A stretch of DNA of 64,000 nucleotides from Niastella populi (GCF_002078015.1 NZ_LWBP01000201.1:23758-87757); one strand, 5' to 3'. Numbered from the stretch's first letter, positions 1 through 9,797 are shown. Program-made: numbers and translations. The notes: a model not told the origin generated them from the sequence alone.

Positions 1-1123
1 GTTCGCTCATATAATAGGCAAAGCTCCCGTCGCGGTACGGTTTGCCGCCCAAACCTGAAACCTTTACGGTGCCTTTCAGTTGTACCTGGCCATCTGCATT
101 TTTATCGACAAACCTTTTCAGAATGCCGGCATAACCTTTCTGCGCATTGGTCCAGTACGTGGCAGGCAAATACCCTTTGCGAACGCCTTTTGCCATGGTA
201 TATACCAGCATGGCGGATGCCGATGCCTCGAAGTAGTTCTTAGGTTCGTTCGGCATATCGATCACATCGTACCACAAACCGGTTTTGGCGTCCTGTACTT
301 TGGTAATGGCTTTTGTGAAGCGGTTCAGGATGCCGATGATGGTATCGCGGCCGGGGTGACTGGCAGGAAAATAATCCAGCGCATCAACCATAGCCATTCC
401 GTACCAGCCTAATGCCCGGGCCCAGATGTGGGGCGACAGGCCGGTTTCCTTATTGGCCCATTTTTGTTCTTTCGATTCATCCCAGCCATGGTACAGTAAC
501 CCTGTTTTGGGATCGCGGGCATGCCGCTCTATGGCTGCAAACTGGCGGGTGATATCATTGAAAACAGTATCTTCTCCAAACAGCATGGCATATTCGGCAT
601 AGAATGGCTGTCCCATGTACAACCCATCGAGCCATACCTGCCAGGGGTACACTTTTTTATGCCAGAAGCTGCCTTCGTTGGTTCGGGGGTGTGTTTGCAA
701 CTGGGCGCGCAAATGCTCCGCCGCTCTTTTATATTTTGCTTTTTCGGTTACCCGGTATAAAAGCAATAACTGTTTACCGTTATTTACGTGGTCGATATTA
801 TATTCATGGGGTTCATATCCTCTTATGTTGCCATCTTCGTCGACCCATGCATCGATGCTTTTTTGAATGTAATTGAAATAGGCGGGGTTGCCGGTGGCTT
901 TCCACAACGATTCCATCCCTTTTAAAACAACGCCCATGTCGTAGCTCCATTTACCAGGTTTTTTGGCGGCAGAATCGTTCCACCAGCTCATAACCGAAGC
1001 AGCCATACCCTGCGACCAGTTCTCTTTACCTGGCACTATGCCCGATACTGCTGTACCCTGCTGGGCGAAGGCGTTTATTGAAACTGCACTGCTAATGACA
1101 AACAATACGTGTGAGATCTTCAT
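1..1123 (-). CDS. Unsaturated rhamnogalacturonyl hydrolase, GH105 (3' end outside window)
   Basis: It should remove the unsaturated uronic acid left at the non-reducing end of pectin fragments after lyase cleavage. The 374 visible residues start with a signal peptide (residues 1-21, ending NAFAQ). They keep the (alpha/alpha)6-barrel signatures of the YteR/YesR family: IDHVNNGKQLLLLYR with Asp111, WQVWLDGLYMGQPF with Asp166 as a candidate catalytic acid, and ETGLSPHIWARALGWYGMAM. The frame is still open at window base 1, so only the C-terminal tail is missing. The ATG at 1123 is the only sensible start. It lies downstream of GH28 on the same strand in a pectin locus, so homogalacturonan or rhamnogalacturonan oligosaccharides are the likely substrate. 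The family is clear; exact specificity is inferred from context. Confidence 0.9.
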   Translation of the reverse strand, partial: MKISHVLFVISSAVSINAFAQQGTAVSGIVPGKENWSQGMAASVMSWWNDSAAKKPGKWSYDMGVVLKGMESLWKATGNPAYFNYIQKSIDAWVDEDGNIRGYEPHEYNIDHVNNGKQLLLLYRVTEKAKYKRAAEHLRAQLQTHPRTNEGSFWHKKVYPWQVWLDGLYMGQPFYAEYAMLFGEDTVFNDITRQFAAIERHARDPKTGLLYHGWDESKEQKWANKETGLSPHIWARALGWYGMAMVDALDYFPASHPGRDTIIGILNRFTKAITKVQDAKTGLWYDVIDMPNEPKNYFEASASAMLVYTMAKGVRKGYLPATYWTNAQKGYAGILKRFVDKNADGQVQLKGTVKVSGLGGKPYRDGSFAYYMSE

Positions 1124-1182
1124 GGTTATTTTTTTGAACAGGTTTCAGGTTTGCAAGTTACAGGTTTCAGGGGATGCGCAGG

Positions 1183-1230
1183 AGGTGTGCCACGGTTCGT
1201 TTGCGTCGCCTGGGTAACCGTGGCACACCT
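1183..1230. repeat. Perfect 15-bp inverted repeat, GTGTGCCA hairpin family
   Basis: AGGTGTGCCACGGTT at 1183-1197 pairs perfectly with AACCGTGGCACACCT at 1216-1230 around an 18-nt loop. It lies just 3' of the GH28 gene and 5' of the GH105 gene. Related hairpins occur at 10910-10953 and 13750-13783, each also just 3' of an enzyme gene. No T-run follows, so a canonical intrinsic terminator is not indicated; mRNA end protection or a REP-like element is possible. The flanks (1124-1182 and 1231-1278) carry the AACCTGTAAC words common in this genome. Confidence 0.85.
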
Positions 1231-1278
1231 TTAAACCTAAAACCTGTAACAGTTTTATACTTAACTAATGCTTGTTAT

Positions 1279-2925
1279 TTATTTTATTGTCACATTTTGT
1301 TCAGAAGCCCCAAACTCATACAGGATCTTTTCTTTGGCTTTTGAAGCATCGGTATTTTGAATATTGATGCTTTTTGTTCTTTCACCGGCCACTCTGAACA
1401 ATAATTCCGAATCCTTTTTATAATTCAGCTTATCGAAAGTAAGGCGGTCGCTGTTGATGATATCTACAACGGGATTGGTGTGGTTGCTCAGTATCGTTAT
1501 GTTCTTAAAGGTAATGCCCGATGCTTCCTGGCAATCGATGCCTTTTTCGGCCTGCAGCACCATGTTCTCGAGGTGAATATCCTTTACATGCATTTCGGGT
1601 AAACCGCGAATGAAAATGCCTTTGGCCGCACCGTTACAAACCACATTCTTTATCACAAAATTCCTGAACTGGGGAGTGGCTTCGGTCACCGGCAGGGTCT
1701 CTACTTTTGGCAGTTCTCTTTTTTCACCGGCGAGCGCAACCGGGTCAACCGACATATAATACATATCGAACAGGATCGCTTCGCCGGGGATATCGATCAT
1801 TTGAATATTGTTGATATTGATATTCTCTACAATACCGCCGCGGCCGCGGGTTGTTTTAAAACGCAAACCGATATCGGTACCAATGAACGTGCAGTTGCTG
1901 ATCCACATATTGCGGGCGCCGCCGCTCATTTCGCTGCCGATCACAAAACCGCCATGCGCGTGACGCACTTCGCAATCACGGATGATCACATTCTCGGTAG
2001 GCATGGCCCTTTCTCTTCCCCAACGGTCGCGACCGCTCTTCATACACAAACCATCATCGCCTACATCAAACTTCGAGTTCTCTATCAGCACATTCTTACA
2101 GCTTTCCACATCAATACCATCGCCGTTCTGTGCAAACCAGGGATTCAGTACCGTAACGTTCCTTACGGTGAGGTGCTCGCTCATCAACGGGTGCAAACAC
2201 CAGGCTGCCGAGTTCTGAAAGGTTACCCCTTCGAGCAGGATCTTTTTGCATTTTGTGATCACCACCAGGTTGGGACGCAGAAAATCTTTAATGCTATTAT
2301 AATATTCCGGTGTTCTGTCGGGGGTGATCTCACCGGGATTCTTCATTTTAGTGGGCTTCAGCCATTGTTCGGAGGGATACCACGATTTGCCGTCTTCGCT
2401 GACAATACCGCCGGAGGCGATCCATTTTTTCCACTGGCTTTCGGTAAGTTTTTCTTTTCTTACCTGGCGCCAGGCCTCGCCGCCGCCATCGATTACGCCA
2501 TAGCCGGTGATACCGATATTGGTGGCATTGGTAGCCGAAATGGGCGACTCGTTACGCATTTGCGGTAATCCTTCCCAATTACCTGCTACCAGTTTATATT
2601 CACTGAAATCTTTTGTGAATTGTAATAACGCGCCCTTTTTCAGGTGCAGGTTCACATTGCTTTTCAGCACCAGCGGGCCGGTAAGCCATAAGCCGGCAGG
2701 AACAACCACTACCCCGCCCCCTTTCTTATTACAGGCATCGATAGCAGAATTGATGGCCTTCGTGTTCAACGTCTGGCCATCAGCAATGGCTCCAAACTTT
2801 GTAATGTAAACTGAATCTTTTCTAAAACTGGTTTGCTGTATCACCGGCAACCTGCCTTGTGCCCATATACCAGAAGAACATGCCATTAAACCAATTACTG
2901 CTGCTGCTTTAAACCAATTGTTCAT
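1279..2925 (-). CDS. Polygalacturonase-type glycoside hydrolase, GH28
   Basis: This secreted enzyme should hydrolyse alpha-1,4-galacturonosyl bonds of pectin or pectin oligomers. The 548-residue product has a signal peptide (1-22, ending GIWAQ), then a pectate-lyase-3-like start (VYITKFGAIADG, 40-50) and a right-handed beta-helix. GH28 catalytic motifs are present in order: NGDGID (267-272), GDD (289-291), HGG (324-326) and RFK (355-357). The first motif has NGDGID where fungal enzymes have NTD, as is usual in bacterial relatives. The insertion around 150-215 resembles that of exo-acting or rhamnogalacturonan-type members, so the mode of action is open. A candidate promoter lies at 2959-2985 and a candidate LacI operator at 3226-3243. 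Confidence 0.92.
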   Translation of the reverse strand: MNNWFKAAAVIGLMACSSGIWAQGRLPVIQQTSFRKDSVYITKFGAIADGQTLNTKAINSAIDACNKKGGGVVVVPAGLWLTGPLVLKSNVNLHLKKGALLQFTKDFSEYKLVAGNWEGLPQMRNESPISATNATNIGITGYGVIDGGGEAWRQVRKEKLTESQWKKWIASGGIVSEDGKSWYPSEQWLKPTKMKNPGEITPDRTPEYYNSIKDFLRPNLVVITKCKKILLEGVTFQNSAAWCLHPLMSEHLTVRNVTVLNPWFAQNGDGIDVESCKNVLIENSKFDVGDDGLCMKSGRDRWGRERAMPTENVIIRDCEVRHAHGGFVIGSEMSGGARNMWISNCTFIGTDIGLRFKTTRGRGGIVENININNIQMIDIPGEAILFDMYYMSVDPVALAGEKRELPKVETLPVTEATPQFRNFVIKNVVCNGAAKGIFIRGLPEMHVKDIHLENMVLQAEKGIDCQEASGITFKNITILSNHTNPVVDIINSDRLTFDKLNYKKDSELLFRVAGERTKSINIQNTDASKAKEKILYEFGASEQNVTIK

Positions 2926-2958
2926 TACACGTTGTTTTCTTCAATAATTTTTAAAATG

Positions 2959-2985
2959 CAAAGGTATGAGCCCCGGGGAACCAAA
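2959..2985 (-). promoter_or_regulatory. Candidate Bacteroidota promoter for GH28
   Basis: Read on the minus strand, TACCTTTG (2966-2959) matches the -7 consensus TAnnTTTG, 33 nt before the GH28 ATG. A TTTG (2985-2982) lies upstream, but the 15-nt gap is shorter than the usual 19-21. An 8-bp palindrome CCCCGGGG (2971-2978) sits between the two elements and could be an operator. The -7 match is direct; the rest is inference. Confidence 0.45.
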
Positions 2986-3225
2986 CCGATGATTTAATGA
3001 TCGGTGCGTACGCCTGCAGTAATTTTGGAAAAGGTGATTATCAGCGCGTAGCAATACAATCGTTTCAATAGATGAAAGTTACAAGTTACAAGTTGCAGGA
3101 TACAGGGAATACCTCCCTGAAACCTGGAACCTGCAACCTGCAACCATTCATAATACCTGTTTTTCAGGGCAAGTGTACACAGATATTTAAACCCGCCGAA
3201 ACGAATATGGAATTTTATTTACGCA

Positions 3226-3243
3226 AACGTTACCGGCAACGAT
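3226..3243. promoter_or_regulatory. Candidate LacI-family operator upstream of GH28
   Basis: AACGTTACCGGCAACGAT fits ATCGTTnCCGGnAACGAT, the palindrome also found at 29747-29764 next to the LacI regulator gene. CGTT-n-CCGG-n-AACG is symmetric around CCGG, a layout typical of LacI operators with a CG at the centre. It is about 300 bp upstream of the GH28 start. Confidence 0.5.
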
Positions 3244-3544
3244 AACATACGGGTTGAAAATAAAATGCTGGCAATCAGCGTAAAATTACCCAGAACCATA
3301 CCCCTTTACGCGACTGCCAGCAAGAAGATTGGAAGAGCTTGTGGTTTGTAGTTCATAGTTTGTGGTTGTTCCCCATGTTGAACTTCACCTTAAATCCTTT
3401 GACCTCAGCACCTGAGAACGGGCAGGTTCTCCCAAAACTGCCGGTTTCTACAGGCCCCTGAAAGGTCAATACTATGCAAACCACACATCCCGTTTTGTTC
3501 TATACCTGTTAAATAACCGGTAACCGGTACCTGGTAACCAGTTC

Positions 3545-5239
3545 CTATTGGTATCCTTCATTTTGAGTGAACTCGCTTTTATTGGTAACCGCATCTATCT
3601 GGATCTGCGGAATGGGCCTTACCGTATGGAAAGGTTTTATAAATGCTGCCGCATCGGGATTCATTTTATTGATGCGGTCGATCAATTTATTGGTTCGCTT
3701 CAGATCGAACCAGCGCAATTGTTCGCCGGCAAGTTCTCTTGCCCGCTCATCGAGTATAAAATCGAGGGTTATATCCGATGCCGACACCTGCATCGCCGCT
3801 TCCTGGCCTGGAATAGCGGCCCGCGTACGGATCTTGTTAAGATAAGTAGCTGCCGGTCCCGGATTACCCAGTTTGAACGCTGCTTCAGCAGCTATCAGGT
3901 ACATTTCGGCCAAACGAATTACAAAAACATCCCTGGCGCTTTGGGCTTCGCCCTGCACTGCACGTGTAGAATCCTTGAATTTCTTCAACGACACATAAAA
4001 TTTCTTTCTCTCGTCTGTACCGCCGTTTGAGGTATAAACCCGGGGCATATCGTACGTCGTATATGGCTTTGCATTCATTTCGGCAACGTTCTGCGTGTCT
4101 TTGGCGCAATACGCTACGGTATCGCCTATTTTAAAAGTTGAAGTAAGGCCGGGGTTGAACAGGTTGCCTTTCTGCGTACCGGCTTTATTGCAATACCATA
4201 CGGTTTGAAAAGACGACCGGTAGCGGGAATCGATCTTATCGTTGAACAGATCGAGTAGCGCCTTGGTTGGCATATAGCGGTTGAATGGCCGGCCATTGTT
4301 CACATCCCTGAACAGGATGTTTGAGTTTATCTGGTCATATACCATCAGGAACAGCAAATGCCCGCTGTTTGAACCGCGGGGATGCCCGTAAGGATAGGCT
4401 GATGTGCGAAGGTCGTTGTAAGTAAGGTTAGTGCTGTAATCGACGGCCCATATCACTTCCTTATTCTTCAGATTGCCCATATTCCACAGGTCGCCATAGT
4501 TCGGAACCAGTTGATAACCGTAGCTGGTAGTGTTGATCACTTCATTTGCCATGTCCATTGCCTGTTGGTTCATACCCCGGGTCAGGTACATCCGGGCCAG
4601 GAAGGCTTTGGCCACAGGTATGGTGGCACGGCCATATTCTGCGGAAGTGGCCGGCAGGTTTTTCACAGCATAATCGAGGTCTTCGAAGATCTGTTTGTAA
4701 AAAGTTTCAACCGGTGTTTTATTGGCGCTTGTAACCGCCCCTGCATTGGGCTCTGTTGTAAAATGCACTCCGCCCCACACTTCTACGATATGCCAGTTAT
4801 AAAAAGCCCGTAAATAGCGTAGTTCGGCTTCACGGGCGGTTTTCTGCTGTGCGGTATAATCCGTTACTTTGGCTATGCCGGCGATACCGGTATTGCACAG
4901 GTTTACGGCAGCGTAAAAATTGGTCCAGATAAGCGACAATGCAGCCAGGTTCCCCTGCAGGTCTTTATAAGTTGACAGGGCAGGGTATACATCGCCGGTA
5001 CCGCCGGTCCAGATATCTGTACCCATTTCCGAGATCTGGTAACCTTCTTCCTTTCCGTACCAGAAACGGGTGTAGGTATAGGCGGCATTTACCAGCGTTT
5101 CAAAGCCTTTGGCTGTAGTATATGCAGTAGAAGAGGTAATGCCGGATGGGTTATACTCCTCTAATTTTTTATCACATGAGGCGCTTATGACTGCCCCTGT
5201 CAGCAGCACAAGCAAGATCTTATTTATATTGTTTCTCAT
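3545..5239 (-). CDS. SusD/RagB-type outer-membrane glycan-binding lipoprotein
   Basis: It binds pectic oligosaccharides at the cell surface and forms the lid of the adjacent SusC channel. The 564-residue product has a lipoprotein signal with lipobox Cys22 (ISASCDKK). It then has the SusD core: tetratricopeptide-like helices around RYLRAFYNWHIVEVWG and the C-terminal RagB domain with FVIRLAEMYLIAAEAA and LDERARELAGEQLRWFDLKR. Length is normal for the family. It lies 58 bp downstream of its SusC partner and is surely co-transcribed with it. Because that SusC is of the transducer type, the pair is probably induced by substrate through the upstream FecR and ECF sigma factor. Substrate specificity cannot be read from the sequence. 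Confidence 0.93.
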   Translation of the reverse strand: MRNNINKILLVLLTGAVISASCDKKLEEYNPSGITSSTAYTTAKGFETLVNAAYTYTRFWYGKEEGYQISEMGTDIWTGGTGDVYPALSTYKDLQGNLAALSLIWTNFYAAVNLCNTGIAGIAKVTDYTAQQKTAREAELRYLRAFYNWHIVEVWGGVHFTTEPNAGAVTSANKTPVETFYKQIFEDLDYAVKNLPATSAEYGRATIPVAKAFLARMYLTRGMNQQAMDMANEVINTTSYGYQLVPNYGDLWNMGNLKNKEVIWAVDYSTNLTYNDLRTSAYPYGHPRGSNSGHLLFLMVYDQINSNILFRDVNNGRPFNRYMPTKALLDLFNDKIDSRYRSSFQTVWYCNKAGTQKGNLFNPGLTSTFKIGDTVAYCAKDTQNVAEMNAKPYTTYDMPRVYTSNGGTDERKKFYVSLKKFKDSTRAVQGEAQSARDVFVIRLAEMYLIAAEAAFKLGNPGPAATYLNKIRTRAAIPGQEAAMQVSASDITLDFILDERARELAGEQLRWFDLKRTNKLIDRINKMNPDAAAFIKPFHTVRPIPQIQIDAVTNKSEFTQNEGYQ

Positions 5240-5297
5240 TTCAAAGCGATTGATTCAATTAAGAGATCTATATAAAAGGGCGCAATGCCCGGTGCTG

Positions 5298-8200
5298 TTA
5301 AAATTCAAGATTCAGGCCGGTAACAATTAATTTATTCAATGGCCGGTCTAATGAACCTTCCCCTTCGGGGTCATAATCGTCTATTTTAGAGAATGTGAAA
5401 TAGTTCCTGGCGCTTACATACCAGCGCAAGCTGCCCACCCCAAACTTTTGGGTAAGCGTTTTGGGCAGCGTATATCCGAGGGTGATATTCCTGATCTTCA
5501 CAAACGAGCCGTCTTTATAACCCAGTGTAGTACCACCGTACATTTGGGTGCGCGATGTTTTAGAGGTTGGCCGTGGATAATCGTTGCTGGGGTTCTCCGG
5601 CGTCCAGTAATTCACATTGGCGCCGTTCTCAATGCCGTTGATCTCATATTTGGCAGCATAATCGGAATTGATGGTTTGGCCCATTCTTGCAAACACATAC
5701 ACGTTCACATCGAAATTCTTAAAGGTAAAGTCGTTGCTGAAACCAACACTGTAATCCGGAACGGCAACACCTACTACCCGGCGGTCGTCGTTAGCCGTTA
5801 TTTGTTTATCATCGTTCAGGTCTTTCAGCCTGATATCGCCGGGTACTCTTCCATACACTGCTGCCTGGCCCGAATCGGCGGTTTGCCAGATGCCCTGTTT
5901 TTCATAATCATAAAACACTTTGGTAGGAGAACCTATTATCCATCCGTTGGCAATGTCGTTTTGTTTACCAACCAGCTCAACAATGCGTTCTTTATTGCGT
6001 GTATAGGTGATATTGCTCGCCCACGAAAAATTGTTCGATTTAATATTTATAGTGCGCAGCGCGATCTCAAAACCCCTGTTGCGGGTTTTGCCCACGTTCT
6101 GCACTACTTTCTGGTAGCCTGAAGTTGGCGGCAATACCCGGGGCAAAAGCAGGTCGCGCGTTCTGGAATCATAGAAATCCACGCTACCCGTAATGCGGTT
6201 TTGCAATATTCCGAAATCGAGCCCGATGTTGCTGGTAGCGGTAAGCTCCCATTTCAGATCGGGATTACCCGTTTGCGGATCGAGACCATAAGAGATCGCC
6301 GACTGATCGTTCCATGAGAAGGGGATCAGTATCAGACCGCTCTGCGTTGAATAGGCTTTTACCGCAGCGTTACCGGCAACGCCATAGCTAAGCCGCAGTT
6401 TCAGATCGCTGAATGTAGACTGGCCTGCCATAAAATTCTCGTCAATCGCGCGCCAGGCAAAAGCTGCCGAGGGAAAGAAAGACCAGCGGTTTTGTTTCGA
6501 TAACTGGGAGGCGCCATCTGCACGGCCCGTAAGCGTAACAAGGTACTTACCCTGGTAACTATAGTTCAGCCTGAAAGCACCCGACATCAGGTTACTGCCC
6601 ACATAATTACTCCAGATACTAACGTTTGATGGATTACTGATCAACGCATACCACGACTGGCCGGGTAAAAGCTGCCCGGTACCGGTAGCGTATGAACTAT
6701 CCTGTTTGTTGGAAAGATAACTGGTCACCAGCATTACATCGAGATTGTGCTCGCTTATTTTCTTTTGCCAGGTAACAATGTTCTCCCAAAGGATATCAAC
6801 CTGGGTGGTATTGTTCACCCGCGACATAGAGCCCGTAGCCAGGTATCTGTCGATACTGTTCTCGTGACTGAACTGCCCGTTGCGGGAACTGCTGTTGGTT
6901 ATACCGAGATTACTGCGCAGGGTAAGATCCTTCAGGGGTTTCCACTCGGCATATGCTGATGATAAAATACGGGTGGTGTTGAACTGGTTAATATAATTGC
7001 CCGGCACATCATTCTGCAGCGGGTTGGCCTGTGCGCCGCTTCCCGGGTTCTTCGACAAAGTACCATCGTCATTGTATGGAGTATAGTACGGGAATACTTT
7101 CATGGCGGATGTCAATACATTGTCGGCCCGCCGGTTCTCATCATAGTAGGTGACCTGGCTTTGCAACCCAACTTTTAAGGTGCTGACAATGGTTTGATCG
7201 ATATTCAACCGGAAAGTATACCGGCCAGACTTGTCGTTCTTCAGCAAGCCTTTCTCTTTGAAATAATCAAACGAAAAGAACACTTTGGTTTTTTCGGAAC
7301 CGGCAGCCACGTTCACGCCATAATCCTGTTGCGAACCATCATGCAGTATCGATCCGGGCCAGTCGATATTTACGCCATCCCTTACCGCCTGGTAAGCAGC
7401 GCCGAAAACGGTGGGATCATCGGCCGGCGAGCTCCAGGCTCCACCGGTACGGGCCACCTGCCTTTTCAGATCGGCCAGCTGCTGTGTGTTCATGGGGCGG
7501 GGATAGCCGGTGAGTTTGGTAATACCATAATAGGCATTGGCGCCTACGCGCACCTTGCCGGCCTGGCCTCTTTTTGTAGTAATGATAATTACGCCGTTAG
7601 CGCCACGGGAACCATAAATAGCGGTAGAAGAAGCGTCTTTCAACACTTCCATCGATTGTATGTCGTTGGGATTTATATCCTGGAAGTTCGAATACTGTAT
7701 GCCATCCACTATAAACAATGGGTTGTTCTGGGCAAGCAGCGAGCGGTTACCACGTACGGTAATATTTACGTTTGAACCGGCGCCGCCGCTGGTGCGGGTG
7801 ATATCAACTCCGGCTACCTTACCCTGCACACTTTCCATTACGTTACCTGCCGGCACTTTTTTTACTTCATCGCTTTTCAATGAAACAACGGAACCGGTAA
7901 GGTCTCTTTTCTTTACGGTGCCATAACCGATCACCACAATATTTTCGAGGCTCGATGCGGTAGATACAAGGGAAAGATTGATCTGTGTTTTGTCGCCTAT
8001 TTTTATTTCCTGGCTTTCGTAGCCAACATAGGAAAATACAAGTATATCATCGTCCTCCGCTGTAATGGTAAATACCCCCTGCTCATTTGTTGTGGTGGCC
8101 TTTGCTTTTCCCTTTATGGTCACCGTTACGCCTGAGAGGGGACCTCCGTTTGGGTCAGTTATTTTACCGGTTACTTTTTTTTCGGCATTTTGCTTACGGG

Positions 8201-8555
8201 CATCTTCATTGATAACGATGAGCCCGTTGGACATGAACCGGTAAGTGAGTATGGTTTGAGAGAACAGATTGTCTAATGCCTGGCGAATGTCGACGTTTTC
8301 GAGGTTGATGGTCACTTTTTGCCTGATACCCGTTAACTGGTTGTTGTACAGGAAGCGGTAGTTTGTTTGCTTTTCAATATTGATAAGGATGCCGGCAATT
8401 TCGGCATTTTTGTACCGGAGGTTCAGCTTCTCCTGGCCGAATCCCCTGGCTGAAACCTGCAGCACACAAACAAGCAATAAGAAAGAAGTCATTTTCATAA
8501 CAAGCAGCGCATTGGAAAGCAACGGGTTTTTTACACCCGTTATAAAACTTTTCAT
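5298..8555 (-). CDS. SusC/RagA-type TonB-dependent transducer with STN domain
   Basis: This outer-membrane TonB-dependent channel imports glycan fragments and probably signals their presence. The 1085 residues comprise a long N-terminal signal region (1-40), an STN domain (about 43-116), a carboxypeptidase-D regulatory-like domain (128-196), a linker with TonB-box-like ENIVVIGYGTVKKRDLTGSV (204-223), a plug (about 220-328, VDGIQYSNFQDINPNDI) and a beta-barrel ending in an aromatic C-terminus (LNLEF). The STN domain is the part that contacts FecR in transducers, and fecR and a sigma factor gene lie directly upstream. An internal ATG at codon 20 is an alternative start that would give a more ordinary signal peptide. 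Confidence 0.93.
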   Translation of the reverse strand: MKSFITGVKNPLLSNALLVMKMTSFLLLVCVLQVSARGFGQEKLNLRYKNAEIAGILINIEKQTNYRFLYNNQLTGIRQKVTINLENVDIRQALDNLFSQTILTYRFMSNGLIVINEDARKQNAEKKVTGKITDPNGGPLSGVTVTIKGKAKATTTNEQGVFTITAEDDDILVFSYVGYESQEIKIGDKTQINLSLVSTASSLENIVVIGYGTVKKRDLTGSVVSLKSDEVKKVPAGNVMESVQGKVAGVDITRTSGGAGSNVNITVRGNRSLLAQNNPLFIVDGIQYSNFQDINPNDIQSMEVLKDASSTAIYGSRGANGVIIITTKRGQAGKVRVGANAYYGITKLTGYPRPMNTQQLADLKRQVARTGGAWSSPADDPTVFGAAYQAVRDGVNIDWPGSILHDGSQQDYGVNVAAGSEKTKVFFSFDYFKEKGLLKNDKSGRYTFRLNIDQTIVSTLKVGLQSQVTYYDENRRADNVLTSAMKVFPYYTPYNDDGTLSKNPGSGAQANPLQNDVPGNYINQFNTTRILSSAYAEWKPLKDLTLRSNLGITNSSSRNGQFSHENSIDRYLATGSMSRVNNTTQVDILWENIVTWQKKISEHNLDVMLVTSYLSNKQDSSYATGTGQLLPGQSWYALISNPSNVSIWSNYVGSNLMSGAFRLNYSYQGKYLVTLTGRADGASQLSKQNRWSFFPSAAFAWRAIDENFMAGQSTFSDLKLRLSYGVAGNAAVKAYSTQSGLILIPFSWNDQSAISYGLDPQTGNPDLKWELTATSNIGLDFGILQNRITGSVDFYDSRTRDLLLPRVLPPTSGYQKVVQNVGKTRNRGFEIALRTINIKSNNFSWASNITYTRNKERIVELVGKQNDIANGWIIGSPTKVFYDYEKQGIWQTADSGQAAVYGRVPGDIRLKDLNDDKQITANDDRRVVGVAVPDYSVGFSNDFTFKNFDVNVYVFARMGQTINSDYAAKYEINGIENGANVNYWTPENPSNDYPRPTSKTSRTQMYGGTTLGYKDGSFVKIRNITLGYTLPKTLTQKFGVGSLRWYVSARNYFTFSKIDDYDPEGEGSLDRPLNKLIVTGLNLEF

Positions 8556-8651
8556 ACATTAGTATTATTATGGGTTAAGAAATCACTATCCCTTCCCGCC
8601 TGCCAGCGGGATCGAGAGAATAAAACACCGAAAATTTTAACCTGTAATTCG

Positions 8652-8683
8652 CGGAGAATGCGCCAACATTCTCCGTTTTTTTT
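8652..8683 (+). terminator. Hairpin with T8 run between fecR and susC
   Basis: CGGAGAATG (8652-8660) pairs perfectly with CATTCTCCG (8667-8675) around a 6-nt loop, followed by T8 on the plus strand. All nearby genes run on the minus strand, so as an intrinsic terminator it faces the wrong way. On the minus strand it is an A8 run followed by a hairpin in the susC leader. It may stop antisense transcription or act as a leader structure. Confidence 0.6.
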
Positions 8684-8702
8684 GCTTACGTAGGATGCAT
8701 AT

Positions 8703-9797
8703 TTATTTTATCGATTTTATAAACACCTCATTATTATTGATCGATACTTCAAAAGGAACAGCTTCTTTCAATGCCATAAAAGCCTGTTCAACCGTTTCGT
8801 TTTGCAGGGAACCGTTAAATACCAGGTGCCGGGCGGCATCGTCTTCAAAGTAAACCCTGATATTATACCATCTTTCCAGTTTAAGGGCCAACTGCTCGAA
8901 ATTGTCGCCACGAAATTCGAGCCGGTTAAATACCCAGGCTGTTTCAGGATGTTCGTTCTCTTTTACCGTGCTGTCGATCCTTATTATTTGCTGGTTTGTT
9001 TGAAAAGAAGCGGTGGAAGCCGGATTCTTCACTATACCTGCATCTGCGCCGTTGGCAGGCAACACGATCTTTTCGTTGGGATGCAGATATACCGGCCCGC
9101 CGCTTTTATCGCCCTTGCGGGTGATTTGTACCAAACCCCTGATAAGCGTAGTTTCAATGGTTTTTTCTTCGGGATACGACTTAACGTTAAAGGCCGTACC
9201 CAATACTTTTATATCTATGCTGCCGGCATGAACAATAAAAGGTTTCCGCTGCTGCGTGGCAGCCGAGGTTACATGCACCACATCGAAATAAGCTTCACCT
9301 TCCAGTGTAACTTCACGCACCGGGCCGTTGAAACTGGCATATACGATGCGGGAGCCGGCATTCAACCAAACGGTTGAACCATCGGGCAGAATAGTTCTTG
9401 TTTTACTTCCTTTCGGTGCTACCACTTCATTGGCAGCAAGCGTATTTTGTTTTTTCTTCCAGGCCGCAAACAACCAGGTTCCCACGCCTATGGCGGTTAC
9501 AATGGCAGCCGCCCAATATATTTTCCGCCATTTTCCAATGCGAATGACCTGGCCGCCTTCCTGCTTTACCGCAGTTTCGGCAGCCGCTAATTGCAGTATG
9601 CGGCTTACCTTGTCCTCAGCGGCGGGCTCTTCATGTACAGGCGTGTTCACAGACCATAACTGGTGCAGCATTTCATACTGCTGCATCAGTTCGGGATGCT
9701 GTTGTAATAAGATATTCAGTTCTTCTTTATCCTGTTCCGTAGCATCTCCGCTCAAACTGCGAGACAACAAAAACCAGATTCTTTCGGGTGTTTCCAT
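8703..9797 (-). CDS. FecR-family anti-sigma factor
   Basis: It is a membrane-spanning regulator that holds the ECF sigma factor until the STN-bearing SusC signals substrate. The 364-residue product has a cytoplasmic N-terminal domain (about 1-85). One transmembrane helix follows at 93-112 (IYWAAAIVTAIGVGTWLFAA). The periplasmic FecR domain begins with NEVVAPKGSKTRTILPDGS (123-141), and a C-terminal domain of the Bacteroidota FecR type (about 285-362) includes WYNIRVYFEDD. The ATG at 9797 was chosen over a TTG three codons earlier. It lies between its sigma gene and its transducer, the standard order. The 459-bp gap to the sigma gene is unusual. Confidence 0.92.
   Translation of the reverse strand: METPERIWFLLSRSLSGDATEQDKEELNILLQQHPELMQQYEMLHQLWSVNTPVHEEPAAEDKVSRILQLAAAETAVKQEGGQVIRIGKWRKIYWAAAIVTAIGVGTWLFAAWKKKQNTLAANEVVAPKGSKTRTILPDGSTVWLNAGSRIVYASFNGPVREVTLEGEAYFDVVHVTSAATQQRKPFIVHAGSIDIKVLGTAFNVKSYPEEKTIETTLIRGLVQITRKGDKSGGPVYLHPNEKIVLPANGADAGIVKNPASTASFQTNQQIIRIDSTVKENEHPETAWVFNRLEFRGDNFEQLALKLERWYNIRVYFEDDAARHLVFNGSLQNETVEQAFMALKEAVPFEVSINNNEVFIKSIK

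Larger units (their letters stand above)
2926..3544. other. Gene-free spacer between SusD and GH28 with regulatory signals
   Basis: No credible ORF is present. The region holds a candidate promoter (2959-2985) and a CCGG-centred palindrome (3226-3243). It also holds word repeats of the type AACCTGGAACCTGCAACC (about 3110-3146) and a GAGAAC/GTTCTC mini-hairpin near 3415. GGTTACC-like words follow the susD stop (about 3515-3540). No terminator with a T-run is visible. Confidence 0.6.

Noticed and set aside
1801..2568. 255-codon plus-strand open frame opposite GH28
   Set aside because: It is antisense to a well-supported enzyme gene, has no family features, and its composition follows the opposite strand.
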